From the NCBI RefSeq assembly GCF_014217255.1, contig NZ_CP059404.1:124001-188000 (forward strand): 64,000 bases of DNA, written 5' to 3'. How positions within the stretch are numbered: position 1 is the first letter of the stretch; each line of letters begins with the position of its first letter. Shown here piece by piece: positions 1 to 9,521 of this stretch. This stretch comes from Corynebacterium incognita (lineage in GTDB: Bacteria > Actinomycetota > Actinomycetes > Mycobacteriales > Mycobacteriaceae). Both the position numbers and the translations under genes were made by a program. The notes below the pieces were generated by a model. That model searched no databases. It saw only the letters and a list, made by a program, of their open reading frames with translations, and had not been told where the DNA came from.

Positions 1-21
1 CTTCATTGCACCTTGTTCCAT
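1..21 (-). CDS. N-terminal fragment, probable YvcK/GlmR-like protein (runs off the left edge)
   Basis: Seven codons (MEQGAMK) open off the left edge of the window, starting at an ATG whose first base is position 21. This is the only ATG or GTG downstream of rapZ that stays open to the edge, and a purine-rich AAGGAACG lies just upstream. In actinobacteria uvrC and rapZ are normally followed by yvcK and whiA on the same strand, which is the reason for the guess. The fragment itself carries no recognisable motif, so the identity rests on synteny alone. Confidence 0.35.
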
Positions 22-155
22 CCCACGTTCCTTGCTTGAATTGCTGACTTTTTCTCCACCATGCCCTCAGCTCGGCACGCCACAGTCCTATCGCGTCCGC
101 GGCCGCAGTGTTACACCACGGCGCGGGTCAAGGCAGTGCCGGCCTGCGAAGCGAC

Positions 156-1028
156 CTATTCTCGGTTGATATCCCGGTGCAACACGTTAACTTCTACCTT
201 GCCGGTTTCTCGGAGGCGGCGGCCTAATTCTTCGGCGATCGCGACGGAACGGTGGTGCCCGCCCGTACAACCCACGCCGACGGTAATGAAGTCTTTGCCC
301 TCGTGGCGGTACCCGGCGAGCATCGTGTCCAGCATCTCTACGAAGCGATCGATAAACGCCCCGGCAGCGGGTACGGACAACACGTAGTCCGACACTGGCT
401 TATCGACGCCCCGGTATCCCCGCAGCTCCGGTACCCAATACGGGTTCGGGAGGAAGCGCATGTCCAACACGAGGTCGGCGTCACGCGGGCTGCCGTGTTT
501 GAAGCCGAAGGACTCGATGGTCACGTGAGGTACATCCTTGTTCATTGAGCCGAACGACGCCTCGATCACGCGCCGCAGGTCGTGGACGGAGAGATTCGTC
601 GTGTCGATGATGATATCGGCACGCTCGCGTACCTCCGCCACGGCTTCGCGCTCGCGCTCGATCCCGTCCTTGAGCGTGTCTCCCTCCTGCAGAGGGTGGG
701 TGCGGCGCACAGAATCAAAGCGCTTAATGAGGACCGAGTCGCGCGCGTCCATGAACAACACCACGGGCTCCATGCCGTGGCCCTCGAGCTCCTTGATGGT
801 CTCGATGAGGCTTCCCGGGAACATGCGCGCACGTACGTCGGTGACCACGGCGAGTTTAGACACTGGCGAGTCCGCTCGGGTGCACAACTCCACAAGCTCC
901 ACGATGATTTCCGGAGGGAGATTCTGAGCAACGTAGAATCCCTTGTCCTCGAAAACCTTCGCGGCCGTGCTCAGGCCACCGCCGGACATTCCCGTTATCA
1001 GAATGGGAGCCGTGTCTAATTCTTTCAT
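156..1028 (-). CDS. rapZ: RapZ family nucleotide-binding protein (RNase adapter homologue)
   Basis: 290 residues, the usual length for the YvcJ/RapZ family. The N-terminal P-loop domain begins near residue 10. It is followed by the family signature NLPPEI and by a C-terminal domain with [15 protein letters not shown], typical of RapZ. In E. coli RapZ steers RNase E to the small RNA GlmZ; in actinobacteria the role is less clear and GlmZ is absent. The P-loop reads GMSGGGLST, so the usual lysine or arginine of the Walker A motif is a leucine. The gene lies 9 bases downstream of uvrC, as in other actinobacteria, and is probably co-transcribed with it. Confidence 0.93.
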   Translation of the reverse strand: MKELDTAPILITGMSGGGLSTAAKVFEDKGFYVAQNLPPEIIVELVELCTRADSPVSKLAVVTDVRARMFPGSLIETIKELEGHGMEPVVLFMDARDSVLIKRFDSVRRTHPLQEGDTLKDGIEREREAVAEVRERADIIIDTTNLSVHDLRRVIEASFGSMNKDVPHVTIESFGFKHGSPRDADLVLDMRFLPNPYWVPELRGYRGVDKPVSDYVLSVPAAGAFIDRFVEMLDTMLAGYRHEGKDFITVGVGCTGGHHRSVAIAEELGRRLRETGKVEVNVLHRDINRE

Positions 1029-1037
1029 GGCGCCAGC

Positions 1038-3047
1038 TTACCGCGAATTGCCTTTGAGATGGGACGCTATCGCTTCGGCCAATTTTGGGCCGATGCCTTT
1101 GACTTCCATGATGTCCTCCACGCTGGCTGCGCGCAGCTTCTTCACGGAGCCAAAGTGCTTGACCAAATCCGTGCGCCGGCGCGCGCCCAGCCCCGGGACG
1201 TCGTCGAGCGCGGAGGCACGCATGGACTTCGAGCGTTGCTGGCGGTGATAAGTGATGGCGAAGCGGTGCGCCTCGTCGCGGATCTGCTGCAGCAGGTACA
1301 GCGCCTGGGAGTTACGCGGAAGGATGACGGGCTCGTCGTCACCGGGGATCCACAGTTCCTCAAGGCGCTTAGCCATACCCACCAGCGTCACGTCCACGAT
1401 GCCCAATTCATCAAAGACTGCTTGCGCCGCGGCGACCTGCGGCGCGCCGCCGTCGACCACGAAGAGCTGCGGCGGGTACGCCAATTTTGCGGGCTGCGCG
1501 CCAGAGGGCTCTTCGTCCCCGAAAATGGACTCCTCTAGCTCCTCGTCCGGCACTGCACGCCTGTCCTCGTGATGGCGTTTAAACCGCCGTCGGGGGACCT
1601 CCGCGATGGAGCCCACGTCGTCGGAGCGACCATCGCCTGCCGCTTCCTTAATCCGGTAGCGGCGATAGTCGGACTTCTTCGGGAGACCGTCCTCGAAAAC
1701 TACGAGCGAGGCCACCACGTTCGTGCCCTGGATATGGGAGATGTCCGTGCACTCGATGCGCAACGGGGGTGTCTCCATTCCGAGGGCTTCCTGGATGTCC
1801 TGCAGCGCTGCGGAGCGTGCGGTGATGTCGCCGACGCGTTTGAGCTTGTGCTGTCGCAGCGCATCCTTGGCGTTCTTCTGCACCGTCTCCATGAGTGCCC
1901 GTTTGTCGCCTCGCTGTGGCACGCGAATATCCACCGCGGCGCCGCGCAAGTCGCTGATGACGCGCGCGATGTCGGCACGCTCCTTGGGTTCGACCTGCAC
2001 CAGGATGTCCCGGGGGATCACCTTGATGGCACGGCGCTCGTGGGCCTGCTTATCGACGCCCCGGCGCTCCAGCGCAGCATCCTCCGCGACCTCCTGCTCC
2101 GCGCGCTCCGCGGCCTCGGAATAAAACTGCACGAGGAAGTCCTGGAACTGCTCCTCAAGCGATGACTCCCCCGCCTTCTCCACTACCCAGCCCCGCTGGC
2201 CGCGGATACGGCCGTCGCGCACGTGGAAGACCTGGACTGAGGCCTCGAGCTCGTCATCGACCATTGCGATAACGTCGGCGTCCGTGCCGTCGGTAAAGAC
2301 GACCGACTGCTGCTCCATGACTTTCTCAATGGCGCCCACATCATCGCGCAGCCGGGCCGCACGTTCGAAGTCAAGACTTTCCGCAGCCTGTTCCATCTCC
2401 TTGCGCAGCTGCCGGGTCACCGACGCGGTGTTTCCCGACATAAACGAAACGAAGTCACGAACGATGTCGCGATGTTCCTCCTCCGACACCCGTCCAATAC
2501 ACGGCGCGGAACACTTGTCGATGTAGCCCAGCAGGCACGGGCGTCCCAGGGCCTCGTGCCGGTTGTACACGCCCTTGGAACACGTGCGGATCGGGAATAC
2601 CCGGGTGAGCAGGTCGAGGGTCTCGCGCACCGCCCACGCATGGGAATATGGACCGAAATAGCGCACGTTCTTGCGCCGCGGTCCACGGTAGAAATACGCC
2701 CGCGGGATCCGCTCGCCCACGGAGACCGCCAACATGGGATACGACTTGTCGTCCCGGTATTTAACGTTGAAACGAGGATCGAAGCGTTTGATCCACGTGT
2801 ACTCCAGCTGGAGGGCTTCGACCTCGCTGGCCACCACAGTCCACTCCACGCTGGCAGCAGTTTGCACCATGGTGCGCGTGCGTGGGTGCAGCTGCGTGAG
2901 GTCCTGAAAATAATTGGACAATCGCGCGCGCAAGTTCTTTGCTTTGCCCACGTAGATGACGCGGCGGGATTCATCGCGGAATTTATAGACGCCCGGCTCC
3001 GTGGGGATGGTGCCGGGCGCCGGGCGGTAGCTTGCTGGATCTGCCAT
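1038..3047 (-). CDS. uvrC: UvrABC excinuclease subunit C
   Basis: 669 residues. UvrC makes both incisions around a DNA lesion in nucleotide excision repair. The GIY-YIG nuclease domain is at residues 17-60 (GVYKF then [13 protein letters not shown]). Cysteines at 156, 171, 179 and 183 match the spacing of the iron-sulfur cysteines reported for E. coli UvrC. The UVR domain that contacts UvrB is at about 211-245. The RNase H-like endonuclease domain contains [11 protein letters not shown]. Paired helix-hairpin-helix motifs ([10 protein letters not shown] and [12 protein letters not shown]) close the protein. An acidic, arginine-rich insert sits before the RNase H core, as in other actinobacterial UvrC proteins. 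The gene lies 15 bases after the PH-domain gene. Confidence 0.97.
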   Translation of the reverse strand: MADPASYRPAPGTIPTEPGVYKFRDESRRVIYVGKAKNLRARLSNYFQDLTQLHPRTRTMVQTAASVEWTVVASEVEALQLEYTWIKRFDPRFNVKYRDDKSYPMLAVSVGERIPRAYFYRGPRRKNVRYFGPYSHAWAVRETLDLLTRVFPIRTCSKGVYNRHEALGRPCLLGYIDKCSAPCIGRVSEEEHRDIVRDFVSFMSGNTASVTRQLRKEMEQAAESLDFERAARLRDDVGAIEKVMEQQSVVFTDGTDADVIAMVDDELEASVQVFHVRDGRIRGQRGWVVEKAGESSLEEQFQDFLVQFYSEAAERAEQEVAEDAALERRGVDKQAHERRAIKVIPRDILVQVEPKERADIARVISDLRGAAVDIRVPQRGDKRALMETVQKNAKDALRQHKLKRVGDITARSAALQDIQEALGMETPPLRIECTDISHIQGTNVVASLVVFEDGLPKKSDYRRYRIKEAAGDGRSDDVGSIAEVPRRRFKRHHEDRRAVPDEELEESIFGDEEPSGAQPAKLAYPPQLFVVDGGAPQVAAAQAVFDELGIVDVTLVGMAKRLEELWIPGDDEPVILPRNSQALYLLQQIRDEAHRFAITYHRQQRSKSMRASALDDVPGLGARRRTDLVKHFGSVKKLRAASVEDIMEVKGIGPKLAEAIASHLKGNSR

Positions 3048-3062
3048 GGCGAACTGCTGGTG

Positions 3063-3599
3063 CTAATCCTCTGGCATGTATTGGGCTTCGAGCTCGCGGA
3101 AACGCTGCACGGAGTCCACGATGGTGGCCTTGTCACCTGACTGCATGGCCCAAATCGGGACGTATTCGAACTCGGGCAGCTCCAGACGCGCCATGCGGGA
3201 GCCCTCGGGGAACGACAGGCCATAGATGACAACCCACGGGTAGAACCGAGTACCGATCATGTTGCGGATCTCCACACCATCCGCGTTGGCGCGCAGGCGG
3301 GGACGGGTCAACAAAATCCACACAAGGACGGAGATGATGACGCCAAGAATCGGGAAGGACCACTTATCAATCGCCGTGACGGTCGCACCGGTGTATTCGA
3401 TATCCAGCACTGCGCCCATGAAGATGTGGACGGGGATGATGATGCACACCGCGATGATGGCGACCTTGCGCAGGAAGGAGGACTTGAGCTCCATGTCCCA
3501 CGGTTTAGTGGTGGTCTGCGCGAAAGGATCGGCGACGGTGTACGCCGTTAGTTCCTCATCGCTAAGACGGCGGGAACCGGTGTTATTGTCCATAGCCAT
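3063..3599 (-). CDS. PH-domain membrane protein of unknown function
   Basis: 178 residues. Two membrane helices are visible at about 44-66 and 81-98. A C-terminal cytosolic region of about 80 residues resembles the bacterial PH-like domain often found in actinobacterial membrane proteins (LRANADGVEIRNM, then a Trp-containing strand and EGSRMARLELPE). A strong GGAGGGG lies 9 bases before the first ATG, which favours that start over the ATG two codons later. The gene follows ribH by 5 bases and precedes uvrC, so it travels in the riboflavin operon, but nothing in it suggests a flavin function. No enzymatic residues are recognisable. Confidence 0.82.
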   Translation of the reverse strand: MAMDNNTGSRRLSDEELTAYTVADPFAQTTTKPWDMELKSSFLRKVAIIAVCIIIPVHIFMGAVLDIEYTGATVTAIDKWSFPILGVIISVLVWILLTRPRLRANADGVEIRNMIGTRFYPWVVIYGLSFPEGSRMARLELPEFEYVPIWAMQSGDKATIVDSVQRFRELEAQYMPED

Positions 3600-3604
3600 T
3601 ATCT

Positions 3605-4102
3605 TTACCCCTCCATGAGCTGGTTAGTCCAATGGCGCCCCACCGCGCGCAGAGACAGGCAAGTGTGCAGGGCGGCCACCATGGCTTCGGCGCCCTTATC
3701 CTCCACAGCTCCTTCACCGCCAGCCCGCTCCACTGCCTGTGCGTGCTCGTTAACGGTGAGGACTCCGTTGGCTACCGGCGTCTCCTCGTCCAAAGCGACG
3801 CGAGTCAACCCCTGCGTTACTGAATCGCAAACGTAGTCGAAGTGCGGGGTGCCACCACGGATGACGCAGCCCAGCGCCACCACGGCGTCGAACTGCTTGG
3901 CTGCGGCCTGCGCGACGACGGGCAGTTCTAGCGCACCAACAACACGAAACTCCGCCACGTGCGCGCCCAGTTCTTTGCCCTTGGCGACGGCGCGGGCATG
4001 CAGCTCGTCACAGATCTCCGGGTTCCAGCTGGCGGTGACCACCGCGACGCTTAACCCCTGGGCATCAATGCTGCCGATGGTGGGCAGGCCTTCTTTGCTC
4101 AT
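3605..4102 (-). CDS. ribH: 6,7-dimethyl-8-ribityllumazine synthase
   Basis: 165 residues. It condenses the ribityl uracil with dihydroxybutanone phosphate to give lumazine, the last step before riboflavin synthase. Characteristic segments are [12 protein letters not shown] near the start, then [12 protein letters not shown] and [17 protein letters not shown], which contribute to the substrate site. The gene is the last of ribD-ribE-ribAB-ribH and lies 12 bases after ribAB, so it is clearly co-transcribed. The family assembles as pentamers or 60-mer shells; nothing here tells which. Confidence 0.97.
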   Translation of the reverse strand: MSKEGLPTIGSIDAQGLSVAVVTASWNPEICDELHARAVAKGKELGAHVAEFRVVGALELPVVAQAAAKQFDAVVALGCVIRGGTPHFDYVCDSVTQGLTRVALDEETPVANGVLTVNEHAQAVERAGGEGAVEDKGAEAMVAALHTCLSLRAVGRHWTNQLMEG

Positions 4103-4114
4103 GTCTTCCTCTGT

Positions 4115-5404
4115 CTATTCACTAGTGGAGTGCGCCGCGTCCCACGTCGCAACCTCGGGCAACTCGTGCCCCATGCGGTCGCGCTTGGTGCGCAGGTAGG
4201 CAATGTTATCACTGTTGGGTTCTACAGCCAGGTGGATATTCTCTCCTACCCCAAAGCCGTAGTCATCAAGACCGTGTCCCTTGGTCGGGTTATTCGTCAT
4301 GAGACGGATGGACGCTACGCCCAGGTCGTTGAGGATCTGACCCGCGACCGAGTACTCCCGGGCGTCGGCAGGCAGCCCCTGCTCCAGGTTGGCGTCGACG
4401 GTATCGAGCCCCTCGTCCTGCAGGCGGTACGCGGCCAGCTTGTGAAGCAGGCCGATGCCGCGGCCTTCGTGGCCGCGCAGATAGATGATAATCGCGGGGC
4501 CTTCCTCCTGGGACTTCTGCATGGCCAGCTCCAGCTGTTCTCCGCAATCGCAACGGCGGGAGCCAAAGACATCACCGGTCAAGCACTCAGAGTGGACTCG
4601 GACGTGAACGTTCTCCGTGCCGCGCAATGCGGCCACGTTGGAAGCGTCGCCGGCCACCAGGGCCACGTGCTCCTGACCGTCTACCGCGCTGCGGTAGCCG
4701 ATCGCGGTAAACAGGCCATGCTTGGTAGGCAGCCGCGTTTCGGTGACTCGCTCCACCTGACGCTCATGAAGGCGCCGGTACGCGATGAGTTGCTCGATGG
4801 AGATCATCTTGAGCCCGTGCGCATCGGCGAAGCGACGCAATTCAGGTGAACGGGCCATGTCGGTGGGATCCTCTTCAGAGACGATCTCACACAAGACACC
4901 AACGGGACGCAGTCCAGCAAGACGTGCCAAGTCGACCGCGGCCTCGGTGTGACCATCGCGCTCCAGCACGCCGTTCGGGCGAGCCGCCAGCGGCACAACG
5001 TGACCGGGTCGGGTGAAGTCCCCCGGGGTGGAGTCCGGGTTGGCCAGACGCCGAATAGTCTCCGCGCGCGAGGTCGCGGAAATGCCAGTGGTTCCGGTGT
5101 TGGCATCGACGGTGACCGCATAGGCGGTACCGCGGGCGTCCTCGTTGCGAGCCACCATGGGCGGCAAGTTCAGTCGGTCAAGCACCTCACGCCCCATGGA
5201 GGTACAGATATACCCGGAGCTATAGCGCACCATGAAAGCCACCAGCTCGGGCGTGGCTTTGTCTGCTGCGAAGATGAGATCGCCTTCGTTTTCCCGGCTC
5301 TCGTCATCAATCACGACTACTGCTTCGCCGGCGGCGATGGCGGCGATGGCATCCTCGACAGAATCGAGACGGATACCTTCATCGGGAAACGGTTGCGCTG
5401 TCAT
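4115..5404 (-). CDS. ribA: Bifunctional 3,4-dihydroxy-2-butanone-4-phosphate synthase / GTP cyclohydrolase II
   Basis: 429 residues, a RibB-RibA fusion supplying both precursors of lumazine. Residues 1 to about 205 are DHBP synthase, with the acidic loop [10 protein letters not shown] (33-42), TRPGHVVPL and HTEAAVDLA. Residues from about 215 are GTP cyclohydrolase II, with zinc ligands Cys274, Cys285 and Cys287 ([17 protein letters not shown]) and the catalytic HEGRGIGL at 312-319. Both halves appear intact, unlike fusions in some organisms in which one half is inactive. It lies 19 bases after ribE and 12 before ribH. It is often named ribAB or ribBA. Confidence 0.97.
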   Translation of the reverse strand: MTAQPFPDEGIRLDSVEDAIAAIAAGEAVVVIDDESRENEGDLIFAADKATPELVAFMVRYSSGYICTSMGREVLDRLNLPPMVARNEDARGTAYAVTVDANTGTTGISATSRAETIRRLANPDSTPGDFTRPGHVVPLAARPNGVLERDGHTEAAVDLARLAGLRPVGVLCEIVSEEDPTDMARSPELRRFADAHGLKMISIEQLIAYRRLHERQVERVTETRLPTKHGLFTAIGYRSAVDGQEHVALVAGDASNVAALRGTENVHVRVHSECLTGDVFGSRRCDCGEQLELAMQKSQEEGPAIIIYLRGHEGRGIGLLHKLAAYRLQDEGLDTVDANLEQGLPADAREYSVAGQILNDLGVASIRLMTNNPTKGHGLDDYGFGVGENIHLAVEPNSDNIAYLRTKRDRMGHELPEVATWDAAHSTSE

Positions 5405-5423
5405 GTGCTATAACCTTAGTCCC

Positions 5424-6041
5424 TTAGCTCTCGGTGCTTGGCGTGGGCTGGGATCCCAACAATTTCTCCGCGTATTTAGCCATGACGTCCACCTCAATGT
5501 TCACGGCGTCGCCGAGCTCCAACTGCCCTAAAATGGTCTCTGCCAAGGTGGTCGGAATGAGTGACACCTCAAACCACTCAGCACCCAATGCGGAGACGGT
5601 CAGGGAGGTTCCACTCACCGCGATGGACCCCTTCTCCACCACGTAGCGCGCCAGTTCCGGTGGCAAGCTAAACCGCAGGACGTCCCAGTGCTCCGAATGC
5701 TCGCGGCGCAGGAGCTCGGCGACGCCGTCGACATGTCCTTGCACAATATGACCGCCGAAGCGCGCGGTGGCCAACATGGCGCGCTCGAGATTGACCGGGG
5801 AGCCGACGCCCAACTCGCCAAGCGCTGAACGATTCAACGATTCCTGCATGACATCGGCAGCGAAGCCTTCGTCTTCGGGGACGAGTTCAGCCACGGTAAG
5901 ACACACACCGTTGACGCAAATGGAGTCACCTAAAGACGCATCCGAGGTTACTAACGGCCCCGCCACGGTCAAGCGCAAGGAGTCGCCCAAAGGCTCCATC
6001 CTCACAACACTGCCTACTTCTTCCACCAAACCGGTAAACAC
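5424..6041 (-). CDS. ribE: Riboflavin synthase alpha chain
   Basis: 205 residues beginning MFTGLVEEVG, the hallmark of riboflavin synthase, from a GTG start. It dismutates two lumazine molecules into riboflavin. Two homologous lumazine-binding repeats are visible. The first carries GDSICVNGVCLTV and the second carries FGGHIVQGHVDGV followed by KGSIAVSGTSLTV. The gene follows ribD with an unusually long 130-base gap that may hold its own promoter (see the separate entry), then leads directly into ribAB and ribH. It is also called ribC in C. glutamicum. Confidence 0.96.
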   Translation of the reverse strand: MFTGLVEEVGSVVRMEPLGDSLRLTVAGPLVTSDASLGDSICVNGVCLTVAELVPEDEGFAADVMQESLNRSALGELGVGSPVNLERAMLATARFGGHIVQGHVDGVAELLRREHSEHWDVLRFSLPPELARYVVEKGSIAVSGTSLTVSALGAEWFEVSLIPTTLAETILGQLELGDAVNIEVDVMAKYAEKLLGSQPTPSTES

Positions 6042-6108
6042 AGTCGCCTACAGCCTTCTTCTCCTCGCATACAACGAGGCTCGATCGCTTCTTCTATCTT
6101 TATTGAGA

Positions 6109-6114
6109 ACTATA
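6109..6114 (-). promoter_or_regulatory. Possible internal promoter -10 element in the ribD-ribE gap
   Basis: On the minus strand the sequence reads TATAGT, one base from the corynebacterial -10 consensus TATAAT. It sits about 68 bases before the ribE start. No good -35 box is found 16-18 bases upstream, which is common in Corynebacterium. Two small hairpins flank it: 6063-6079 (CCTCG stem) and 6124-6141 (AAGCAAT stem with a 4-base loop). The gap lacks the conserved core of an FMN riboswitch. Together these features suggest separate transcription or processing of ribE-ribAB-ribH. Confidence 0.35.
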
Positions 6115-6171
6115 TTGCCCGGGAAGCAATCCACATTGCTTGCTTGCCTGATTGCCTGGGTGCTCTGTGTT

Positions 6172-7209
6172 TCAAGCGCTCTCCGCCGCGGAGTATTCCA
6201 CGAGCACATCATCGCCCAAGAGCACCACGTGCTCCTGCTGAAACCGCGGAGCGTCAGCTAAAGTATGCGTCACCGGATGAGCAAGCACTTTCTGCCCGGC
6301 ACCCAGCAGCATCGGGGCAATATACACCTGGAGAGAATCGACAAAGCCCTGATTCAACATCGCGCTCGACAGGCCCGCTCCTCCCTCGACCAAGACGTCG
6401 CGCGCACCGTCAGACCACAGCTCATCCAGCGCTTGAGAGATAGAACCGTACTGGATAAATCCCAGCTTTTCTAGGTTCGATCCCGGAGGTAAAGAGCGAG
6501 ACCCAATGACGACGCGACGCGGCTGATGTGGGAAGAGCGACCCGTCGAAAGTACGGGCTGTTAGTCGCGGATCATCTGCCAACGCTGTTCCTGTGCCGAC
6601 GATGATCGCGTCCCGGCGAGCCCGATCTTCGTGGACGTATTCCCGTGCGGACTCACCGGTGATCCATTTGCTGGTGCCATCTGCGGCAGCGATATAGCCG
6701 TCCAGGGTCTGTGCGAACTTAACGGTCACGTGTGGTCGTCCCAGTTGGATCGCTGCCAACCACGGGCGCAGCGCGTCAGACAGGTGGCCTGCTTGCTCCG
6801 GAACCGCGCCGTGGAGGTGGACAATGTCGATTCCCGCTGCGCGCAATACCTCAGCTCCACCGGCTGCGATGGGGTTCGGGTCAGAATGCAACACCACAAC
6901 GCGCGCCACACCAGCGTTGATGAGAGCTTGGGTGCATGGGCCAGTGTGGCCGGTGTGGTTGCACGGCTCCAGCGTGACCGCCACGGTAGCGCCTTGTGCA
7001 CGCTCGCCCGCCGCACGCAGGGCCGAGACCTCGGCGTGGTCACCGCCTACCGGCGCAGTGGCTCCCTCGCCGACGATGGTGCCGTCGGAGGTATACACCA
7101 CGGCGCCCACGGGAGGGTTAGGGCTCGTTTGACCTCGCACGCTGTCGCCGAGCTCCATAGCGCGGGTTATCGCCGCGGCGCCAACAACGTCCTGCTCATG
7201 AACGGTCAT
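6172..7209 (-). CDS. ribD: Bifunctional diaminohydroxyphosphoribosylaminopyrimidine deaminase / 5-amino-6-(5-phosphoribosylamino)uracil reductase
   Basis: 345 residues. It catalyses the second and third steps of riboflavin synthesis from the GTP cyclohydrolase II product. The N-terminal zinc deaminase domain shows HAEVSAL and TLEPCNHTGHTGPC, which supply the zinc ligands and catalytic glutamate. The C-terminal reductase domain starts near VTVKFAQTLDGYIAA and contains SKWITGESAR, the substrate and NADPH region. It is the first rib gene of the cluster and begins only 9 bases after rpe, leaving no room for a riboswitch leader directly in front. It is named ribG in some corynebacteria. Confidence 0.96.
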   Translation of the reverse strand: MTVHEQDVVGAAAITRAMELGDSVRGQTSPNPPVGAVVYTSDGTIVGEGATAPVGGDHAEVSALRAAGERAQGATVAVTLEPCNHTGHTGPCTQALINAGVARVVVLHSDPNPIAAGGAEVLRAAGIDIVHLHGAVPEQAGHLSDALRPWLAAIQLGRPHVTVKFAQTLDGYIAAADGTSKWITGESAREYVHEDRARRDAIIVGTGTALADDPRLTARTFDGSLFPHQPRRVVIGSRSLPPGSNLEKLGFIQYGSISQALDELWSDGARDVLVEGGAGLSSAMLNQGFVDSLQVYIAPMLLGAGQKVLAHPVTHTLADAPRFQQEHVVLLGDDVLVEYSAAESA

Positions 7210-7218
7210 CTATTCCCC

Positions 7219-7932
7219 TTACTGCTGACCCTGCGACTGCGCGGCAGCGGCAAGGGAACGCAGGCGGTCGATGTAGGCGGCCTTGTCTTCTTGCTTGAAA
7301 ACGGCGGATCCAGCCACAAACGCGTCGCAGCCCGCCGCGGCGGCATCAGCGATGGTGTCGGCAGAAATGCCGCCATCGATTTCGATCACGGTGCTGTGCT
7401 GCCCCGCATCAATCGCGGCACGCAGGGTCTTTACTTTCTCCAGCATCTCCGGCATAAAGGACTGCCCGCCGAAGCCTGGCTCCACACTCATGACCAGCAA
7501 CAGGTCGACTTCGCCCAGGATGTCGAGGTATTCTTCGACGCTCGTCGCGGGCTTTACGCTAATGCCGGCGCGCACCCCAAGGCCCCGCAGTGTCCGGCAC
7601 AACGCCACTACCGCATCTTTGTCGGCTACTGCCTCGACGTGGAAGATCACGCAGTCAGCTCCCGCCTCTACGTAGCGCTCCACCCACTTCTCCGGCTCCT
7701 CAATCATGAGGTGGACGTCCAACTCCAGGTCAGTAACGCGCTTAATGGTGGCCGTCACGTCCGGTCCGAAGGAAAGGTTGGGCACAAAATGCCCGTCCAT
7801 GATGTCCACGTGCAGCCAGTCTCCGCCGGCCACCGCTGCGACCTCTTTACCAAGCTGAGAGAAGTCCGCAGCAAGCACTGAGGGCGCGATAATCGGGCTG
7901 GACGGAGCGGGGGAAACGGTCATGTCTGTCAT
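7219..7932 (-). CDS. rpe: Ribulose-phosphate 3-epimerase
   Basis: 237 residues. It interconverts ribulose 5-phosphate and xylulose 5-phosphate in the pentose phosphate pathway. Signature segments are IIAPSVLAADFSQLG, WLHVDIMDGHFVPNLSFG with its metal-binding His and Asp, LVMSVEPGFGGQ and EIDGGISADT near the C-terminus. Rpe lies directly upstream of the riboflavin genes, whose substrate ribulose 5-phosphate it consumes or supplies, so the linkage makes metabolic sense. A second in-frame ATG three codons in is also possible as the start. Confidence 0.97.
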   Translation of the reverse strand: MTDMTVSPAPSSPIIAPSVLAADFSQLGKEVAAVAGGDWLHVDIMDGHFVPNLSFGPDVTATIKRVTDLELDVHLMIEEPEKWVERYVEAGADCVIFHVEAVADKDAVVALCRTLRGLGVRAGISVKPATSVEEYLDILGEVDLLLVMSVEPGFGGQSFMPEMLEKVKTLRAAIDAGQHSTVIEIDGGISADTIADAAAAGCDAFVAGSAVFKQEDKAAYIDRLRSLAAAAQSQGQQ

Positions 7933-7952
7933 GCCTCGATCCTACTAGGGTT

Positions 7953-9518
7953 CTAGTGTGCGTTGTCGGGGTTTCCGGCGCCGCCGTTCTTACGCAGCAC
8001 GGAGAAGAACATCGCGTCCGTACCGTGGCGGTGCGGCCACATCTGCACGCTCTTGTGCTGTCCGACGTCCCCCATGTCCGGGATGGTCTCCCGTGCGTCC
8101 AGTTCGGTAACGTCCAGCTCCCGCAGCGCGCGTTCCACGATGTCACGCGTCTCCCGCACATCCGGCGAGCACGTGGAATAGACCACCACGCCGCCAGGCC
8201 GCACGAGGTTAATGGCCGAGCTCAAGAGCTCGTATTGCAACGCGCTGAGCTCGACAATGTCGCCTTCTTTTTTGCGCCACCGCGCCTCGGGACGGCGTCG
8301 CAGTGCGCCGAGGCCGGAGCATGGGGCGTCGACAAGCACGCGGTCGAAACCAGGCTGTAATCCCGGCGTCCGACCGTCGGCCTCGTGGACCTTGACCGGA
8401 AGTCCGTCAACTACCCGACGAATCAACTCCGCGCGGTGTGCGGAGACCTCGACCGCGTCGACCGTGGCGCCGTCGATGCGCGCGAGGGCCCCCAGCAGCG
8501 CTGCCTTGCCGCCGGGGCCCGCACACAGGTCGAGCCACCGCCCGCCATCGCTGCCCTCCAACGGTGCTTCGGTTACCGCGCGTGCGATGAGCTGGGATCC
8601 TTCGTCCTGGACGCCGGCCAATCCCTGGCGAACTGGGTCCAGAGCAGCCGGGTCCCCAGACTCCAGGTACACCGCGTAGGGCGAATAGCGACCTTCCTCG
8701 GCGCCGATCATCAGGGCCAGCTCCTCAGCCGAGAGCTCACCCGGGCGCGCTACAAGATGCACAATGGGGCGCGCGGAGTCTGCCGCGAGCGCTGCTTCAA
8801 GTTCTGCCGTAGCCACTGCGGCTTCGTCGGATTCCGCAGCGTCAGTCTTGAGGCCGAGGGCACGGGCGAAGCTTTCCGCCACCCACCGCGGATGGGATTG
8901 TTCGAAGGCCAGCTGCCCAACCTTGTCTTCTCCGCCCGGCCGCAGTTGCGCGATCCAGTCTTTTGGCTGCTTGCGAGTTATCGAGCGCATGATCGCGTTA
9001 GCGAATCCCTTAGCGCCGGTGTGGCCCGCGGCTTCCACCAGCCGCACGGTCGTGTCCACCGCTGCGTGGTCCTCCACCCGGGTAAACAACACCTGGTAAG
9101 CGCCCAGGCGCAGTGCGCTGAGCACCTCCGGCGACATCTCTTCCAACGCGCGCGAGGAGCACTCGGCGATGACAGCGTCCACCAAACCTTCGTTGCGCAG
9201 AGCGCCATACGTCAGCTCGGTGGCAAAAGCGGCGTCGCGCCCCTCTACCCGATGCTGGCGAAGGGCTTTAGGCAACACTAGGTTGGCAAAGGCATCGTCT
9301 TGGTTGACGCGCTGTAGCGTCTCGTAGGCGACAAGGCGGGGCTTGTCGACGCCCAGCTGGGTCCCGGCGCCCACAATTCCCGCGGTGTCGCGTCGCTGGC
9401 GGCGGGGACGCTGCGGGGCGCGCTTATCGTTGGCCTGCGCGGGGCGCTTGCGCCCATCCGGGGTGCGTTTGGGTTCACTGCCGCCCTTGTTGGAGCGTGA
9501 ACGGAATCCACCTGCCAT
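7953..9518 (-). CDS. rsmB: 16S rRNA (cytosine-967 C5)-methyltransferase RsmB/Fmu
   Basis: 521 residues. A basic, low-complexity N-terminal tail of about 50 residues (rich in R, K, P and Q) precedes a NusB-like RNA-binding domain and the SAM-dependent methyltransferase domain. The latter has LDLCAGPGGKAALL as SAM motif I. The catalytic cysteines of RNA C5 methyltransferases are in DAPCSGLGALRRRPE and YSTCSPDVRET. It lies 3 bases after fmt, as in many bacteria where fmt and rsmB are paired. The function follows from the family; the exact target base is not visible from sequence. Confidence 0.94.
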   Translation of the reverse strand: MAGGFRSRSNKGGSEPKRTPDGRKRPAQANDKRAPQRPRRQRRDTAGIVGAGTQLGVDKPRLVAYETLQRVNQDDAFANLVLPKALRQHRVEGRDAAFATELTYGALRNEGLVDAVIAECSSRALEEMSPEVLSALRLGAYQVLFTRVEDHAAVDTTVRLVEAAGHTGAKGFANAIMRSITRKQPKDWIAQLRPGGEDKVGQLAFEQSHPRWVAESFARALGLKTDAAESDEAAVATAELEAALAADSARPIVHLVARPGELSAEELALMIGAEEGRYSPYAVYLESGDPAALDPVRQGLAGVQDEGSQLIARAVTEAPLEGSDGGRWLDLCAGPGGKAALLGALARIDGATVDAVEVSAHRAELIRRVVDGLPVKVHEADGRTPGLQPGFDRVLVDAPCSGLGALRRRPEARWRKKEGDIVELSALQYELLSSAINLVRPGGVVVYSTCSPDVRETRDIVERALRELDVTELDARETIPDMGDVGQHKSVQMWPHRHGTDAMFFSVLRKNGGAGNPDNAH

Positions 9519-9521
9519 GTC

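Noticed and set aside
6042..6171. An FMN riboswitch in front of the riboflavin genes
   Set aside because: The conserved core segments were not found in this gap or upstream of ribD, where only 9 bases separate it from rpe.
6631..7881. A 416-codon plus-strand open frame across ribD and rpe
   Set aside because: Both overlapped genes have complete enzyme motifs on the minus strand; the plus frame is an antisense shadow.
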